DNA of 64,000 nucleotides from Leclercia adecarboxylata. GTDB lineage: Bacteria; Pseudomonadota; Gammaproteobacteria; Enterobacterales; Enterobacteriaceae. The stretch spans positions 1 through 64,000 of the forward strand of contig DERO01000008.1 of NCBI GenBank assembly GCA_002360945.1. Reading direction: 5' to 3'. The notes beneath the pieces are model-generated. The model was given only the letters and a program-made list of their open reading frames with translations. It had not been told where the DNA came from and did not search any database. Made by a program: the position numbers and the translations under genes. This document shows, piece after piece, positions 53,009 to 64,000 of the stretch; positions within the stretch are counted from its first letter, which is position 1; each line of letters starts with the position of its first letter.

Positions 53009-55453
53009 TTATGCAGCTTCAGGTTTACGTACGATCTCTGCCACCTTTACCGGCTGCGTCGCCAGCTCTTCCGGGTCGAAATCATCAACGTTAATACTGC
53101 GCAGACGGCTCTCTTCAGCTTTGATTAGCAGGGCGGCTTCATCCTTGTTGATGATACCGCCCGCCAGGGCCTGTTTCGCCAGCTCATCCAGACGGGTGAA
53201 CGGCAGGTTTTTGCCCAGCTGTTTGCAGATCTTCTGATGAATCGGATCGGCCGCCATCACATCCAGCAGCGCCTCTTCCAGCAGACCCACCGGGTTATGT
53301 TCGCTCGGGGTCAGATACTGGCCGCGACCGATACGGGAGCGGGTTGCGCTCGGCACCTGCAGGATCTTCGCCACTTTATGATCCAGCTTATCGGACGGCG
53401 CCAGATAGTGACGACCGGTCGGGAAGATGACCACGCGCAGGGCACCCGCGACAAAGCGGTTCGGGAAGTTCACCAGCAGATCGTCAATAGCCTGCTCCGC
53501 CTGATAGAGCGCATCCTGCACGCCCCAGTGCACCAGCGGCAGATCCGCTTCGTGACGGCCTTCATCGTCGTAGCGTTTCAGTACCGCCGAGGCGAGGAAG
53601 ATCTGGCTCAGCACATCCCCCAGACGCGCGGAGATACGTTCCCGGCGTTTCAGGCTGCCGCCCAGCACCGCCATCGACACGTCGGAGAGCAGCGCAAGGT
53701 TGGCGCTCAGACGGTTCAGATGCTGGTAGTAACGACGGGTTGCATCACCGGTCGGCGTGGCGCTGGTCAAGCCGCGGGTCAGGCCCAGCCAGAAGCTGCG
53801 CATTTTGTTGCTGCCGACGTGACCAATGTGTTTAAACAGCAGCTTATCGAACGCATCAACATCGTTGTTCTGCGCGGCCGCCATCTCTTCCAGCACGTAT
53901 GGATGGCAGCGGATCGCACCCTGACCGAAGATCATCATGCTGCGGGTCAGAATGTTGGCCCCTTCCACGGTGATGGCAATAGGTGCGCCCTGATAGCCGC
54001 GCGCCAGGAAGTTGCCTTCGCCGAGCATAATGCCTTTACCGCCGGCAATATCCATCGCATCAATAATTGACTGCTGCGCACGGTGGGTACAGTGGTACTT
54101 CACAATCGCTGACAGCACGGCCGGTTTTTCACCCAGCATGATGCCGTAGGTAATTAAAGACGCTGCGGCATCCATCACGTAGGCATTGCCTGCGATACGG
54201 GCCAGTGGCTCCTCAATCCCTTCCATCTTACCGATAGAGATTTTGAACTGACGGCGGATGTGGGCGTAAGCACCAATCCCCATCGCCACCGATTTCAGGC
54301 CGCCGGTTGAGTTCGACGGCAGGGTAATGCCACGGCCCACAGACAGACACTCCACCAGCATACGCCAGCCCTGACCGGCCATTTTCGGACCGCCGATGAT
54401 GTAATCAATCGGCACAAAGATATCCTGACCGCGGGTCGGACCGTTCTGGAACGGCACGTTCAGCGGGAAGTGACGACGACCAATTTCCACGCCCGGGGTA
54501 GAGGTTGGGATCAGCGCACAGGTGATGCCCAGATCCTCTTCACCGCCTAACAGCTTGTTCGGGTCGGAGAGTTTAAACGCCAGCCCCAGCACGGTAGCGA
54601 TTGGCGCCAGCGTAATGTAGCGTTTGTTCCAGGTGAGGCGCATACCCAGCACCTGCTCACCCTGCCAGTCGCCCATGCAGACCACTCCGGTATCCGGGAT
54701 GGCACCGGCATCGGAACCCGCTTCCGGGCTGGTCAGCGCGAAGCAAGGGATTTCCTGACCACGTGCCAGACGCGGCAGGTAGTGATCTTTCTGCTCTTCC
54801 GTGCCGTAGTGTTGCAGCAGTTCACCCGGGCCTAAGGAGTTAGGCACGCCCACGGTGATCGCCAGGATCCCGGAGACGCCAGACAGTTTTTGCAGCACGC
54901 GAGCCTGAGCGTAGGCAGAGAACTCCAGCCCGCCGTACTCTTTCTTGATGATCATCGCGAAGAAGCGATGCTCTTTTAAAAATGCCCACAGTTCCGGCGG
55001 CAGATCGGCCATCTCATGGGTGATCTGGAAGTCATTCGCCATCCGGCAGGCTTCTTCAACCGGACCATCGATAAACGCCTGCTCTTCAGCCGTAAGGCGC
55101 GGTTGCGGGTAGTTATGCAGTTTTTTCCAGTCAGGATTGCCCTGGAACAGTTCGCCTTCCCACCAGGTGGTGCCTGCATCAATCGCTTCTTTCTCAGTAC
55201 GCGACATCGGCGGCATCACCTTACGGAAGCCACGGAATACCGGAGCTGAAATCAGCGACTTACGCATGGAGCGGACGTTGAACGGCACCAGAATGATTGC
55301 CAGCGGGACCAGCACCCAGGTCGTCCAGATGCCGGCGACGCCAAGCGCAGCGGTCCAGGCCAGTAAGATGAAGCTGCTCAGAAGCAAGCTGACCCGGTGA
55401 TAGAACAACACCCCGAGCAGAACAACGGATAAGAGAATACTTAAAATCATCAT
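53009..55453 (-). CDS. fadE: Acyl-CoA dehydrogenase FadE
   Basis: An 814-residue FAD enzyme that carries out the first, electron-donating step of fatty-acid beta-oxidation (acyl-CoA to trans-2-enoyl-CoA). It has two N-terminal hydrophobic segments, then the acyl-CoA dehydrogenase domains ([49 protein letters not shown]) and a FadE-specific C-terminal domain. The length equals E. coli FadE. A FadR-like operator lies upstream, so long-chain acyl-CoA should induce it. Confidence 0.96.
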   Translation of the reverse strand: MMILSILLSVVLLGVLFYHRVSLLLSSFILLAWTAALGVAGIWTTWVLVPLAIILVPFNVRSMRKSLISAPVFRGFRKVMPPMSRTEKEAIDAGTTWWEGELFQGNPDWKKLHNYPQPRLTAEEQAFIDGPVEEACRMANDFQITHEMADLPPELWAFLKEHRFFAMIIKKEYGGLEFSAYAQARVLQKLSGVSGILAITVGVPNSLGPGELLQHYGTEEQKDHYLPRLARGQEIPCFALTSPEAGSDAGAIPDTGVVCMGDWQGEQVLGMRLTWNKRYITLAPIATVLGLAFKLSDPNKLLGGEEDLGITCALIPTSTPGVEIGRRHFPLNVPFQNGPTRGQDIFVPIDYIIGGPKMAGQGWRMLVECLSVGRGITLPSNSTGGLKSVAMGIGAYAHIRRQFKISIGKMEGIEEPLARIAGNAYVMDAAASLITYGIMLGEKPAVLSAIVKYHCTHRAQQSIIDAMDIAGGKGIMLGEGNFLARGYQGAPIAITVEGANILTRSMMIFGQGAIRCHPYVLEEMAAAQNNDVDAFDKLLFKHIGHVGSNKMRSFWLGLTRGLTSATPTGDATRRYYQHLNRLSANLALLSDVSMAVLGGSLKRRERISARLGDVLSQIFLASAVLKRYDDEGRHEADLPLVHWGVQDALYQAEQAIDDLLVNFPNRFVAGALRVVIFPTGRHYLAPSDKLDHKVAKILQVPSATRSRIGRGQYLTPSEHNPVGLLEEALLDVMAADPIHQKICKQLGKNLPFTRLDELAKQALAGGIINKDEAALLIKAEESRLRSINVDDFDPEELATQPVKVAEIVRKPEAA

Positions 55454-55475
55454 AAAGAAATGCTCCCTGTCTTGT

Positions 55476-55492
55476 AGGAGGTCTGACCACTT
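55476..55492 (-). promoter_or_regulatory. FadR operator of fadE
   Basis: On the minus strand AAGTGGTCAGACCTCCT matches the core of the FadR consensus (TGGTCnGACC) 23 nt before the fadE ATG, consistent with known FadR repression of fadE. Confidence 0.75.
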
Positions 55493-55691
55493 GTGATGAT
55501 ATGGTTGTAGTGGATGTTATTTCTTTTAGCAATGCATTCACAAAATAATTACAACCTGGTTCACATTGTTCATGTTTTACGCGGCACAAATAAGCAAAAC
55601 GCCCGTCGATTCATGCGGCTTTAGCTTCTCGCTTTTCCCGCTATCCGGTAAACTTGCTCTGTTATTTCATCAATACTGAAGGATTATCCTC

Positions 55692-56270
55692 ATGTACCAG
55701 GATCTTATTCGTAACGAACTGAACGAAGCGGCGGAAACGCTGGCTAACTTTCTGAAAGATGAAGCCAATATTCACGCTATTCAGCGCGCGGCGGTCCTGC
55801 TGGCCGACAGCTTTAAAGCGGGCGGTAAAGTGCTCTCCTGCGGCAATGGCGGTTCACATTGTGATGCCATGCACTTTGCCGAAGAGCTGACCGGTCGTTA
55901 TCGTGAAAACCGCCCGGGCTACCCGGCGATTGCGATCTCTGACGTCAGCCACATCTCCTGCGTGGGCAATGACTTCGGTTACGATCACATCTTCTCCCGC
56001 TATGTCGAAGCGGTGGGTCGTGAAGGGGATGTCCTGCTGGGGATCTCCACCTCCGGCAACTCCGGTAACGTGATCAAAGCGATTGACGCGGCACGCGAGA
56101 AGGGGATGAAAGTGATCACCCTGACCGGCAAAGACGGCGGCAAAATGGCGGGTACGGCGGATATCGAAATTCGCGTGCCTCACTTCGGTTATGCTGACCG
56201 TATTCAGGAAATTCACATCAAAGTGATCCATATCCTGATTCAGTTAATTGAAAAAGAGATGGTCAAGTAA
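55692..56270 (+). CDS. lpcA: Sedoheptulose-7-phosphate isomerase
   Basis: A 192-residue SIS-domain enzyme (also named GmhA) that converts sedoheptulose 7-phosphate to D-glycero-D-manno-heptose 7-phosphate, the first step of LPS inner-core heptose synthesis. The phosphosugar site is in [20 protein letters not shown] and [11 protein letters not shown], with the C-terminal zinc-site His in [17 protein letters not shown]. Order and length match E. coli. The ATG follows AAGGAT. It is divergent from fadE. Confidence 0.97.
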   Translation: MYQDLIRNELNEAAETLANFLKDEANIHAIQRAAVLLADSFKAGGKVLSCGNGGSHCDAMHFAEELTGRYRENRPGYPAIAISDVSHISCVGNDFGYDHIFSRYVEAVGREGDVLLGISTSGNSGNVIKAIDAAREKGMKVITLTGKDGGKMAGTADIEIRVPHFGYADRIQEIHIKVIHILIQLIEKEMVK

Positions 56271-56315
56271 GACTTCGCTGGGGGCATATCGCCCCCGCTG
56301 TTGTGGAGGTGATGT

Positions 56316-57083
56316 ATGTGCGAACTGCTCGGGATGAGCGCCAATGTGCCGACCGATATCTGCTTTAGTTTCACCGGGCTGGTGCAGCGCGGTGGAGGAA
56401 CCGGGCCGCATAAAGACGGTTGGGGTATCACCTTCTACGAAGGGAAAGGCTGTCGCACGTTCAAGGATCCGCAACCCAGCTTCAACTCTCCGATTGCCAA
56501 ACTGGTGCAGGATTATCCGATTAAATCCCGCTCGGTGGTGGCCCACATTCGCCAGGCCAACCGCGGTGAAGTCGCGCTGGAAAACACCCATCCGTTTACC
56601 CGCGAGCTGTGGGGTCGCAACTGGACCTACGCTCATAACGGCCAGCTGAGCAGCTATAAGTCGCTGGAGACCGGTAACTTCCGCCCGGTAGGGGAAACCG
56701 ACAGTGAAAAAGCCTTCTGCTGGCTGCTGCACAAGCTGACCGAGCGATACCCACGTACCCCCAGCAACATGACCGCAGTGTTTAAGTACATCGCCTCGCT
56801 GGCGTCCGAGCTACGTGAGAAGGGCGTGTTCAACATGCTGTTGTCAGACGGGCGCTACGTGATGGCGTTCTGCTCCACAAACCTGTTCTGGATCACCCGG
56901 CGGGCACCGTTTGGCGTGGCAAAACTGCTGGATCAGGATGTGGAAATTGATTTTCAGACAGAGACCACACCGAACGATGTGGTCACTGTGATTGCGACGC
57001 AGCCGCTGACGGGCAACGAAACCTGGCAAAAGATTATGCCAGGCGAGTGGATCTTATTTTGTCTCGGGGAGCGCGTAGTTTGA
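56316..57083 (+). CDS. yafJ: Class II glutamine amidotransferase-like protein YafJ
   Basis: A 255-residue N-terminal-nucleophile hydrolase. Cys2 (MCELLGMS) is the expected nucleophile, with the glutamine-binding [10 protein letters not shown] and the [12 protein letters not shown] loop. Only the amidotransferase domain is present, so the acceptor partner is unknown. GGAGGTG precedes the ATG. Its 3' end overlaps the convergent yafK gene by 30 nt. Confidence 0.94.
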   Translation: MCELLGMSANVPTDICFSFTGLVQRGGGTGPHKDGWGITFYEGKGCRTFKDPQPSFNSPIAKLVQDYPIKSRSVVAHIRQANRGEVALENTHPFTRELWGRNWTYAHNGQLSSYKSLETGNFRPVGETDSEKAFCWLLHKLTERYPRTPSNMTAVFKYIASLASELREKGVFNMLLSDGRYVMAFCSTNLFWITRRAPFGVAKLLDQDVEIDFQTETTPNDVVTVIATQPLTGNETWQKIMPGEWILFCLGERVV

Positions 57084-57794
57084 CGCCAGCTGTGGCTGGA
57101 CGACTTCGTGGCTCAGCGGCTTGCTGACCACGTAACGTCCATCCACCACCGAAACGGTTGGCGGCTTACGCGTCTGCTGGAAGTAGTCATAGCCGGGCTT
57201 CAGCTGATTCCAGAAATCTGCGTAGTAGGACCTCTTGTGACGCGTCATATTGGCGTCGGTCATCCGGAACGGATAGATGCTCACCTGCACCGCAGACTGG
57301 CCAAACACCAGCGCGCCGGTCACAAACTGGAAGATCTCATCAATCCCGCTGTCGGTCATGGCGTAGCAGCCCACCGAAACACAGGCACCGTGGATCATCA
57401 GGTATTTACCGTCATAACCATGGGCACGGTCATAGGCATTCGGGAAGCCGATGTTGATGGCTTTATAGAAGCGGCTGTCTGGTTTGAGCTGGCTGCGCTG
57501 AACGCTGTAGAACCCCTCCGGGCTTTTAAAATCGCCCTGACGCTGTTTCGGGCCGAGGCCGCCGGAGTAGTTACAGATTTTATAGCTGTCGAGCAGCTGA
57601 TACGTCTCACCCATCTTCACGTACAGGTCTAACGTGCGCTCTTCCTTAAAGATCTGGATATAGACCGGAGAGCCCATCAACTGCTGCTTGTATTCTTTGC
57701 TTACAGGCGTCGTAGAGCTGTTGCTGCTGAGCAGCCCGGCAAACGAAACGCACGGAATAAGAAGCATCGCAATGAACAATGCGATTTTACGCAT
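57054..57794 (-). CDS. yafK: L,D-transpeptidase-fold amidase YafK (DpaA/LdtF)
   Basis: A 246-residue exported YkuD-domain protein. The signal peptide is [19 protein letters not shown]. The active site is [13 protein letters not shown], with His and the catalytic Cys. In E. coli the homologue DpaA detaches Braun lipoprotein from peptidoglycan. The start at 57794 matches E. coli; in-frame codons up to 57917 would hide the signal peptide. It overlaps the end of yafJ tail to tail. Confidence 0.94.
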   Translation of the reverse strand: MRKIALFIAMLLIPCVSFAGLLSSNSSTTPVSKEYKQQLMGSPVYIQIFKEERTLDLYVKMGETYQLLDSYKICNYSGGLGPKQRQGDFKSPEGFYSVQRSQLKPDSRFYKAINIGFPNAYDRAHGYDGKYLMIHGACVSVGCYAMTDSGIDEIFQFVTGALVFGQSAVQVSIYPFRMTDANMTRHKRSYYADFWNQLKPGYDYFQQTRKPPTVSVVDGRYVVSKPLSHEVVQPQLASNYALPETK

Positions 57795-58219
57795 ACTACA
57801 TGTTCCTTGATAAACATAACCAACTTGCCAGGACGGCAAAAGAGACCCGAAATCAGATTTATCTGCATTAGGCGTGCTCACATTAGCACCACTGCATTTT
57901 TTCGCAAGCGCCAGCATGCCGCTTTACAAAATAGTTTTACCTTATAACCTGGATTGCCCGCGCTGGCTTTGAGAACTTTGCGTAATCGGTCGCATTTTAG
58001 CACCCGCCGCTGCGTTATCGCTGCCGCCCGATCGGTGAAAATGATACACTGCGCCCGTCTTATGACCGAAGGGTAAGAAAGGAAGCTTTTTTCAGGATCA
58101 TCCGCGATCCTGCTGGTCACACGGGCGAGTTCTCGCCGCCTTTCTTCATCCTGTGCAACGACTTCTGACTCGTCCGGCTTTCTGGCCGGAACGGTTATTC
58201 ATGGATAACAACTAACACT
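57795..58219. other. Divergent yafK-nqrA regulatory region
   Basis: 425 bp. The nqrA-proximal half contains several hairpins (GGATCATCCGCGATCC near 58095, GGGCGAGTTCTCGCC near 58123, CCGGCTTTCTGGCCGG near 58178). A four-codon ORF, MDNN then stop (58201-58215), ends 4 nt before the nqrA ATG. A possible -10, TACACT, is near 58045. The leader looks long and structured, but I can name no riboswitch family. Confidence 0.5.
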
Positions 58220-59563
58220 ATGATTAGAATCAGAAAAGGACTTGATTTGCCGATTTCCGGCATCCCCGTACAGCAGATTTCGCCCTGTGCGACACCCCGC
58301 CATGTGGCAATTCTCGGGGACGACTATGTGGGTATGCGTCCCACCATGCTGGTGCAGGAAGGCGACAGCGTCATTAAAGGCCAGCCGCTCTTCGAGGATA
58401 AAAAAAATCCCGGCGTTCTGTTTACCGCCCCCGCCAGCGGGACGATCGCGGCTATCCATCGCGGCGAGCGTCGGGTGCTGCAGTCGGTGGTGATCCGCGT
58501 GGAAGGCGAGCAGCAGCGCGAGTTTACCCGCCACGATGTCGCCGATCTGCCCACGCTCTCCCGCCAGGCGGTGCAGGCGCAGCTGCTGGCGTCCGGCCTG
58601 TGGACGGCGCTGCGTACCCGTCCCTTCAGCAAAACCCCGGTGCCGGATACCGTCCCGGCCGCCATTTTCGTCACCGCCATGGACACCAACCCGCTCAGTG
58701 CCGACCCGCAGCCGATTATTCTGGCGCAGCGGCAGGCCTTTGATGCCGGGCTGACCCTCCTGACGCGCCTGACCGAGGGCAAAGTGCATGTCTGCCAGGC
58801 GGGCGGCGGCAAACTGGGCGGTCACCCGCAGGGGAAAGTCACGTTCAATGCCTTCGCCGGGCCGCATCCGGCAGGGTTGCCGGGGACGCACATCCATTTC
58901 CTCGAGGCCGTCAGCCTGACCAAACAGGTCTGGCATCTGAACTACCAGGACGTTATCGCCATCGGCAAGCTGTTCACTACCGGCGAGCTGTGCACCGAGC
59001 GGGTTATCGCGCTGGGCGGCCCGCAAATGCGCAATCCGCGTCTGGTGCGCACCTGCCTGGGCGCAGACATCAATGACCTGCTGGTGGACGAAACCCTGGA
59101 AGGCGAAAACCGTCATATTTCGGGTTCCGTACTGAGCGGCAGGCATGCCACAGGCGCGCAGGCTTATCTCGGGCGCTTTCATTTACAGGTCAGCGTGGTG
59201 AGAGAGGGGCGCGAGAAAGAGCTGTTCGGCTGGGTGATGCCTGGCAGAGAGAAGTTCTCCGTGACCCGTACCACGCTGGGCCACTTCCTGCGCAACAAGC
59301 TGTTTAACTTCTCCACCGATACTAACGGCGGCGAGCGGGCGATGGTGCCCATCGGCAACTACGAGCGCGTGATGCCGCTCGATATCCTGCCGACCCTGCT
59401 GCTGCGCGATCTGCTGGCGGGCGATACCGACGGCGCTCAGGCGCTGGGCTGCCTTGAGCTGGATGAAGAAGATCTGGCGCTGTGCACCTACGTTTGCCCC
59501 GGTAAATACGAATACGGACCGGTATTGCGCGAGGTGTTAACCCGCATTGAGCAGGAAGGATAA
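58220..59563 (+). CDS. nqrA: Na+-translocating NADH:quinone oxidoreductase subunit A
   Basis: A 447-residue peripheral cytoplasmic subunit of the Na+-NQR complex, which couples NADH oxidation to sodium export and ubiquinone reduction. NqrA takes part in the quinone site. Landmarks are [14 protein letters not shown] at the start, [13 protein letters not shown], and the C-terminal [34 protein letters not shown]. It is the first gene of nqrABCDEF; nqrB starts 3 nt after its stop. Confidence 0.96.
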   Translation: MIRIRKGLDLPISGIPVQQISPCATPRHVAILGDDYVGMRPTMLVQEGDSVIKGQPLFEDKKNPGVLFTAPASGTIAAIHRGERRVLQSVVIRVEGEQQREFTRHDVADLPTLSRQAVQAQLLASGLWTALRTRPFSKTPVPDTVPAAIFVTAMDTNPLSADPQPIILAQRQAFDAGLTLLTRLTEGKVHVCQAGGGKLGGHPQGKVTFNAFAGPHPAGLPGTHIHFLEAVSLTKQVWHLNYQDVIAIGKLFTTGELCTERVIALGGPQMRNPRLVRTCLGADINDLLVDETLEGENRHISGSVLSGRHATGAQAYLGRFHLQVSVVREGREKELFGWVMPGREKFSVTRTTLGHFLRNKLFNFSTDTNGGERAMVPIGNYERVMPLDILPTLLLRDLLAGDTDGAQALGCLELDEEDLALCTYVCPGKYEYGPVLREVLTRIEQEG

Positions 59564-59566
59564 CTG

Positions 59567-60805
59567 ATGGGCCTGAAACATCTCATTGAAAAGCTGGAGC
59601 CGCACTTTACCCATGGCGGCAAGCTGGAAAAGTATTACCCGCTGTTTGAAGCGACCGCGACGCTCCTCTACACGCCTGGCCAGGTCACCAAGGGGGCCGC
59701 GCACGTGCGCGACGCCATCGACCTCAAGCGCATGATGATCCTCGTCTGGTTCGCGGTGTTCCCGGCGATGTTCTGGGGCATGTACAACGTCGGTCTGCAG
59801 ACCATTCCGGCGCTGACGCATCTTTATGATGCCCAGCAGCTGCCGCAGATTATCGCCGGCAACTGGCACTACCGGGTGGCGCAGATGCTGGGCGTCAGCT
59901 TCACCCATGATGCCGGTTGGATCAGCATGATGACGCTTGGGGCGGTCTACTTCCTGCCCATCTACCTGACGGTATTTCTGGTGGGCGGCTTCTGGGAAGT
60001 GCTGTTCGCGATTATCCGCAAGCACGAGATCAACGAAGGCTTCTTTGTCACCTCCATTCTGTTCGCTCTGATTGTGCCGCCAACGCTGCCGCTGTGGCAG
60101 GCGGCGATGGGCATCAGCTTTGGCGTGGTGATGGCGAAGGAGATCTTCGGCGGTACCGGACGCAACTTCCTCAACCCGGCCCTTGCCGGCCGTGCGTTCC
60201 TGTTCTTTGCCTACCCGGCGCAAATCTCCGGCGATCTGGTCTGGACGGCTGCGGACGGTTTCTCCGGGGCGACGCCGCTATCGCAGTGGGCCGCCCACGG
60301 CGGCGAGGCGCTGGTCAACAACGCCACCGGGCAGCCGGTCAGCTGGTTCGATGCTTTTATCGGCAGCATTCCGGGCTCGATAGGTGAAGTCTCCACCCTG
60401 ATGATCCTGATTGGCGGCGCCATCATTCTGTTTGGCCGCGTCGCCTCCTGGCGCATTGTGGCGGGCGTGATGCTCGGCATGATCCTCACCGCGACGCTGT
60501 TTAACCTGATTGGCTCGGCGACCAACCCGATGTTTGCCATGCCGTGGTACTGGCATCTGGTACTGGGCGGTTTTGCCTTCGGCATGATGTTTATGGCCAC
60601 CGACCCGGTGTCGGCCTCCTTTACCGACAAAGGCAAATGGTGGTACGGGGCGCTGATTGGCGTGATGTGCGTGCTTATCCGCGTGGTGAACCCGGCCTAT
60701 CCGGAAGGGATGATGCTGGCGATCCTGTTCGCCAACCTGTTTGCGCCGCTGTTCGATTACCTGGTGGTGCGGGCCAACATCAAACGGAGGAAGGCGCGTG
60801 GCTGA
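59567..60805 (+). CDS. nqrB: Na+-NQR subunit B
   Basis: A 412-residue inner-membrane subunit with about ten TMs. It carries a covalent FMN on the Thr of SGATPLS near residue 236 and holds riboflavin and part of the sodium path. [17 protein letters not shown] and [13 protein letters not shown] are family signatures. It overlaps nqrC by 8 nt. Confidence 0.96.
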   Translation: MGLKHLIEKLEPHFTHGGKLEKYYPLFEATATLLYTPGQVTKGAAHVRDAIDLKRMMILVWFAVFPAMFWGMYNVGLQTIPALTHLYDAQQLPQIIAGNWHYRVAQMLGVSFTHDAGWISMMTLGAVYFLPIYLTVFLVGGFWEVLFAIIRKHEINEGFFVTSILFALIVPPTLPLWQAAMGISFGVVMAKEIFGGTGRNFLNPALAGRAFLFFAYPAQISGDLVWTAADGFSGATPLSQWAAHGGEALVNNATGQPVSWFDAFIGSIPGSIGEVSTLMILIGGAIILFGRVASWRIVAGVMLGMILTATLFNLIGSATNPMFAMPWYWHLVLGGFAFGMMFMATDPVSASFTDKGKWWYGALIGVMCVLIRVVNPAYPEGMMLAILFANLFAPLFDYLVVRANIKRRKARG

Positions 60806-61592
60806 GATAAAAAATAATGACAGCATCGGCAAGACGCTGATGGTGGTCGTCGTGCTGTGTCTGGTCTGCTCCATCGTGGTGGCGGGCTCTGCGGTAGGGC
60901 TCAAATCGCGTCAGCAGGAGCAACGCGCCCTCGACAAGCAGCGTAACATTCTGGCGGTGGCGGGGCTGATGCAGGGCGAGATGAGCGCCGACGATGTGGC
61001 GCAGGTCTTTGCTGAACGCATCACGCCGCGTCTGGTGGATCTCAATACCGGCGAGCTGCTGGAGAGCGATCCTTCCAGCTACAACCAGGCGCAGGCGCTG
61101 AAAGATCCGCAGAGCAGCACCGAACTGGAAGCCAGCCAGGATCCAGCTGGCATTAAGCGCCGCAGCAATACGGCGGAGATCTACTTGGTGCGCGATGAGC
61201 AAAAGCGCGTTCAGGAGCTGGTCCTGCCGGTGTACGGCAACGGGCTGTGGTCGATGATGTATGCCTTCGTCGCCCTCAACACCGATGGCCGCACGGTGAA
61301 AGGCATCACTTACTACGATCAGGGCGAAACCCCGGGGCTGGGCGGTGAAGTGGAAAACCCGGCCTGGCGGGCGCAGTTTGTCGGCAAAAAAGTGCTGGAT
61401 GATAACGGCCAGCCGGCGCTGAAGGTGATGAAAGGGGCCGCGCGTCCGGGTGATGAGTACGCGGTCGATGGCCTGTCCGGCGCCACGCTGACCTCCAACG
61501 GCGTGCAGCACAGCTTTGATTTCTGGATGGGTGAGATGGGTTTTGGACCCTTTCTTAAAAAGGTACGTGAAGGAGAGCTGAACAATGGCTGA
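60798..61592 (+). CDS. nqrC: Na+-NQR subunit C
   Basis: A 264-residue subunit with one N-terminal TM ([21 protein letters not shown]) and a periplasmic FMN-binding domain. FMN is linked to the Thr of [13 protein letters not shown] near residue 225. The start is the GTG at 60798, with GGAGG upstream and inside the nqrB end; a longer in-frame ATG at 60741 has no family support. It overlaps nqrD by 8 nt. Confidence 0.95.
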   Translation: MAEIKNNDSIGKTLMVVVVLCLVCSIVVAGSAVGLKSRQQEQRALDKQRNILAVAGLMQGEMSADDVAQVFAERITPRLVDLNTGELLESDPSSYNQAQALKDPQSSTELEASQDPAGIKRRSNTAEIYLVRDEQKRVQELVLPVYGNGLWSMMYAFVALNTDGRTVKGITYYDQGETPGLGGEVENPAWRAQFVGKKVLDDNGQPALKVMKGAARPGDEYAVDGLSGATLTSNGVQHSFDFWMGEMGFGPFLKKVREGELNNG

Positions 61593-62223
61593 TGCGGGCG
61601 AACTGAAAGAAGTAAAACGGGTTCTTATCGGGCCGCTCATCGCCAATAACCCGATCACCCTGCAGGTGCTGGGCGTCTGTTCGGCGCTGGCGGTCACCAC
61701 CAAGCTGGAAACGGCGGTGGTGATGACCCTGGCCGTCACCCTGGTGACGGCGTTTTCCAGCATGTTCATCTCGATGATCCGCCACCATATCCCCAACAGC
61801 GTGCGCATCATCGTGCAGATGGCAATTATCGCCTCGCTGGTGATCGTGGTGGATCAGCTCCTGCGGGCCTTTGCCTACGAAACCTCAAAACAGCTGTCGG
61901 TGTTTGTTGGCCTGATCATCACCAACTGCATCGTGATGGGGCGCGCAGAAGCCTATGCCATGAAGATGCCGCCGCTGGCGAGCTTTATGGATGGGATCGG
62001 CAACGGTCTCGGCTATGGCGTGATCCTGCTGACGGTCGGTTTCCTGCGCGAGCTGATCGGCAGCGGCAAGCTGTTTGGCATCACCGTGCTCGATACCGTG
62101 CAAAACGGCGGCTGGTATCTACCGAACGGCCTGTTCCTGCTGGCCCCCAGCGCGTTCTTCATTATCGGTTTGCTGATCTGGGCGGTGAGAACCTGGCGCC
62201 CTGAGCAGCAGGAAAAGGAGTAA
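61585..62223 (+). CDS. nqrD: Na+-NQR subunit D
   Basis: A 212-residue inner-membrane subunit with six TMs, paired with NqrE around an intramembrane 2Fe-2S cluster in Na+-NQR. A conserved Cys is visible in [19 protein letters not shown] and a further Cys in [12 protein letters not shown]. It overlaps the end of nqrC, and nqrE follows 6 nt after its stop. Confidence 0.96.
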   Translation: MADAGELKEVKRVLIGPLIANNPITLQVLGVCSALAVTTKLETAVVMTLAVTLVTAFSSMFISMIRHHIPNSVRIIVQMAIIASLVIVVDQLLRAFAYETSKQLSVFVGLIITNCIVMGRAEAYAMKMPPLASFMDGIGNGLGYGVILLTVGFLRELIGSGKLFGITVLDTVQNGGWYLPNGLFLLAPSAFFIIGLLIWAVRTWRPEQQEKE

Positions 62224-62229
62224 CCGACA

Positions 62230-62826
62230 ATGGCTCATTACCTGAGTTTGTTTGTGCGGGCGGTGTTTGTTGAAAACATGGCGCTCGCGTTTTTCCTCGG
62301 CATGTGTACTTTTCTTGCGGTCTCCAAAAAGGTGTCGACCGCCTTCGGGCTGGGCGTTGCCGTTACGGTGGTGCTGGGGCTGTCGGTTCCCATCAACAAC
62401 CTGGTCTTTAACCTGGTGCTGCGCGACGGTGCGCTGGTCGACGGCGTTGATCTGAGCTTCCTCAACTTCATCACCTTTATTGGCGTGATTGCGGCGCTGG
62501 TGCAGATCCTCGAGATGATCCTCGATAAATACTTCCCGTCACTCTATACGGCGCTGGGGATCTTCCTGCCGCTGATCGCCGTGAACTGTGCCATCTTCGG
62601 CGGCGTATCGTTCATGGTGCAGCGTGATTATAACTTTAGCGAGTCGGTAGTGTACGGCTTTGGCTCCGGCATTGGCTGGATGCTGGCTATCGTGACGATG
62701 GCGGGTCTGCGCGAGAAAATGAAGTATGCCAACGTGCCGGCCGGGTTGCGCGGCTTAGGGATCACCTTTATCACCACCGGTCTGATGGCGCTGGGCTTTA
62801 TGTCCTTCTCCGGTGTGCAGCTGTAA
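62230..62826 (+). CDS. nqrE: Na+-NQR subunit E
   Basis: A 198-residue inner-membrane subunit, a paralogue of NqrD with inverted topology. It has the conserved Cys of [15 protein letters not shown] and [14 protein letters not shown] that fit the shared iron-sulfur site. The ATG is preceded by AAAGGAG at the end of nqrD. Confidence 0.96.
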   Translation: MAHYLSLFVRAVFVENMALAFFLGMCTFLAVSKKVSTAFGLGVAVTVVLGLSVPINNLVFNLVLRDGALVDGVDLSFLNFITFIGVIAALVQILEMILDKYFPSLYTALGIFLPLIAVNCAIFGGVSFMVQRDYNFSESVVYGFGSGIGWMLAIVTMAGLREKMKYANVPAGLRGLGITFITTGLMALGFMSFSGVQL

Positions 62827-62837
62827 GGGCAAATTGT

Positions 62838-64000
62838 ATGGAAATTATACTTGGCGTAGTGATGTTCACGCTGATCGTGCTGGTGCTCTCAGGGCTGATC
62901 CTGGTGGCACGATCAAAGCTGGTGAATTCCGGCGATGTGATCATCGAGATTAACGATGAGGCGGATAAGCAGATCCGCACCCCGGCGGGTGACAAGCTGC
63001 TGAACACCCTCTCCGGCAATGGCATTTTTATCTCTTCTGCCTGCGGCGGCGGTGGCTCATGCGGACAGTGCCGGGTTACGGTCAAAGAGGGCGGCGGCGA
63101 TATTCTGCCGACCGAGCTGTCGCACATCAGCAAGCGTGAGGCGAAAGAGGGCTGCCGTCTGGCCTGTCAGGTGGCAGTGCGTCAGAACATGAAGATTGAA
63201 CTGCCGGAGGAGATCTTCGGCGTGAAAAAGTGGCAGTGCGAGGTCATCTCCAACGATAACAAAGCCACCTTCATTAAAGAGCTCAAGCTTCGGGTGCCCG
63301 ATGGCGAAGACGTGCCGTTCCGCGCGGGCGGCTACATTCAGATCGAATGTCCGGAGCATACTGTCGCGTACAAAGACTTTGACGTTCCGGACGAGTATCG
63401 CGGCGACTGGGACAAATTCAACCTGTTCCGCTTTGTCTCTGAGGTGAAAGAGCCGACGTTGCGCGCCTACTCCATGGCCAACTACCCGGACGAGAAGGGC
63501 ATCATCATGCTCAACGTGCGTATTGCCACGCCGCCGCCGGGCGTACCGGATGCGCCGCCGGGGATCATGTCCTCGTATATCTGGTCTCTGAAGGCGGGGG
63601 ATAAGGTGACCATTTCCGGGCCGTTTGGTGAGTTCTTTGCCAAAGAGACCGATGCCGAAATGGTGTTTATCGGCGGGGGCGCCGGGATGGCGCCGATGCG
63701 TTCGCACATTTTCGACCAGCTTAAGCGCCTCGGCAGCCAGCGTAAGATCAGTTTCTGGTACGGTGCCCGTTCGCTGCGGGAGATGTTCTATCAGGAGGAG
63801 TTTGAACAGCTGGCACGGGATAACCCGAACTTCAGCTTCCACATCGCGCTGTCCGATCCGCAGCCGGAAGACAACTGGACCGGCTATACCGGGTTCATCC
63901 ATAACGTGCTGTATGAAAACTACCTCAAACACCACGTCGCGCCGGAAGACTGCGAGTTCTACATGTGCGGGCCGCCAATGATGAACGCTGCCGTGATCAA
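62838..64000 (+). CDS. nqrF: Na+-NQR subunit F (partial, runs off the window)
   Basis: The first 387 codons of the NADH-oxidising subunit (normally ~407). It has an N-terminal TM ([24 protein letters not shown]), a 2Fe-2S domain with [10 protein letters not shown] and a fourth Cys in GCRLACQV, an FAD domain with [10 protein letters not shown], and an NADH domain with [14 protein letters not shown] and [14 protein letters not shown]. The frame is open to the last base of the window. It starts 11 nt after the nqrE stop. Confidence 0.95.
   Translation, partial: MEIILGVVMFTLIVLVLSGLILVARSKLVNSGDVIIEINDEADKQIRTPAGDKLLNTLSGNGIFISSACGGGGSCGQCRVTVKEGGGDILPTELSHISKREAKEGCRLACQVAVRQNMKIELPEEIFGVKKWQCEVISNDNKATFIKELKLRVPDGEDVPFRAGGYIQIECPEHTVAYKDFDVPDEYRGDWDKFNLFRFVSEVKEPTLRAYSMANYPDEKGIIMLNVRIATPPPGVPDAPPGIMSSYIWSLKAGDKVTISGPFGEFFAKETDAEMVFIGGGAGMAPMRSHIFDQLKRLGSQRKISFWYGARSLREMFYQEEFEQLARDNPNFSFHIALSDPQPEDNWTGYTGFIHNVLYENYLKHHVAPEDCEFYMCGPPMMNAAVI

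Overview
The window is a stretch of enterobacterial chromosome, most like the Enterobacter/Lelliottia/Leclercia/Klebsiella group. It starts inside the last bases of a 5S rRNA gene and follows the E. coli rrnH-distal gene order: aspU, dkgB, yafC, yafD, yafE, mltD, gloB, yafS, rnhA, then dnaQ, aspV, yafV, fadE, lpcA, yafJ, yafK. It then runs into an nqrABCDEF operon (Na+-translocating NADH:quinone oxidoreductase), which E. coli lacks but Klebsiella and Enterobacter carry. An MFS exporter gene divergent from yafC is a further difference from E. coli.

The main event is a ~42.4 kb genomic island between rnhA and dnaQ, genes that are normally immediate divergent neighbours. The native dnaQ promoter and first codons are still next to rnhA (8670-8745), while the rest of dnaQ lies at 51.1 kb behind a new promoter, new ribosome-binding site and new first codons. 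Everything from about 8745 to 51110 therefore appears to be inserted within the first ~10 codons of dnaQ, the DNA polymerase III proofreading subunit gene, and the island has rebuilt the 5' end of the gene. Next to dnaQ lies a four-gene recombinase operon: tyrosine recombinases of 410, 580 and 692 aa and a small coiled-coil protein. I assign it to the Gamma-Mobile-Trio type (GmtY, integrase, GmtZ, GmtX), islands known from the literature to carry defence and offence cargo.

Island cargo from left to right: (1) a ResIII-type SF2 helicase, a small partner protein and a divergent restriction-modification-type controller protein with a recognisable C-box, but no visible methyltransferase or nuclease, which makes it a candidate defence module; (2) a possible outer-membrane protein, a heavy-metal P-type ATPase and three SPFH (HflK/HflC/flotillin-like) membrane proteins in one operon; (3) a secreted alkylsulfatase of the metallo-beta-lactamase fold; (4) a 3228-residue autotransporter with an internal duplication; (5) a co-oriented envelope operon: MscS-like channel, two Omp85-like barrels without POTRA domains, another barrel, a DUF4056 protein and a FadL/OmpP1-like barrel; (6) a leftward set of regulators (LuxR-like, LysR-like, membrane-anchored) with a small secreted protein; (7) a DNA-binding protein, a decayed OLD-like ATPase and a large P-loop ATPase next to the recombinases.

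The flanks are ordinary housekeeping genes. The island interior from 11.7 to 38.6 kb has base composition close to the chromosome, whereas 8.8-11.7 kb and 38.6-45.4 kb are visibly AT-rich, so the cargo probably has mixed origins. Family names come from reading the proteins; no database search was run.
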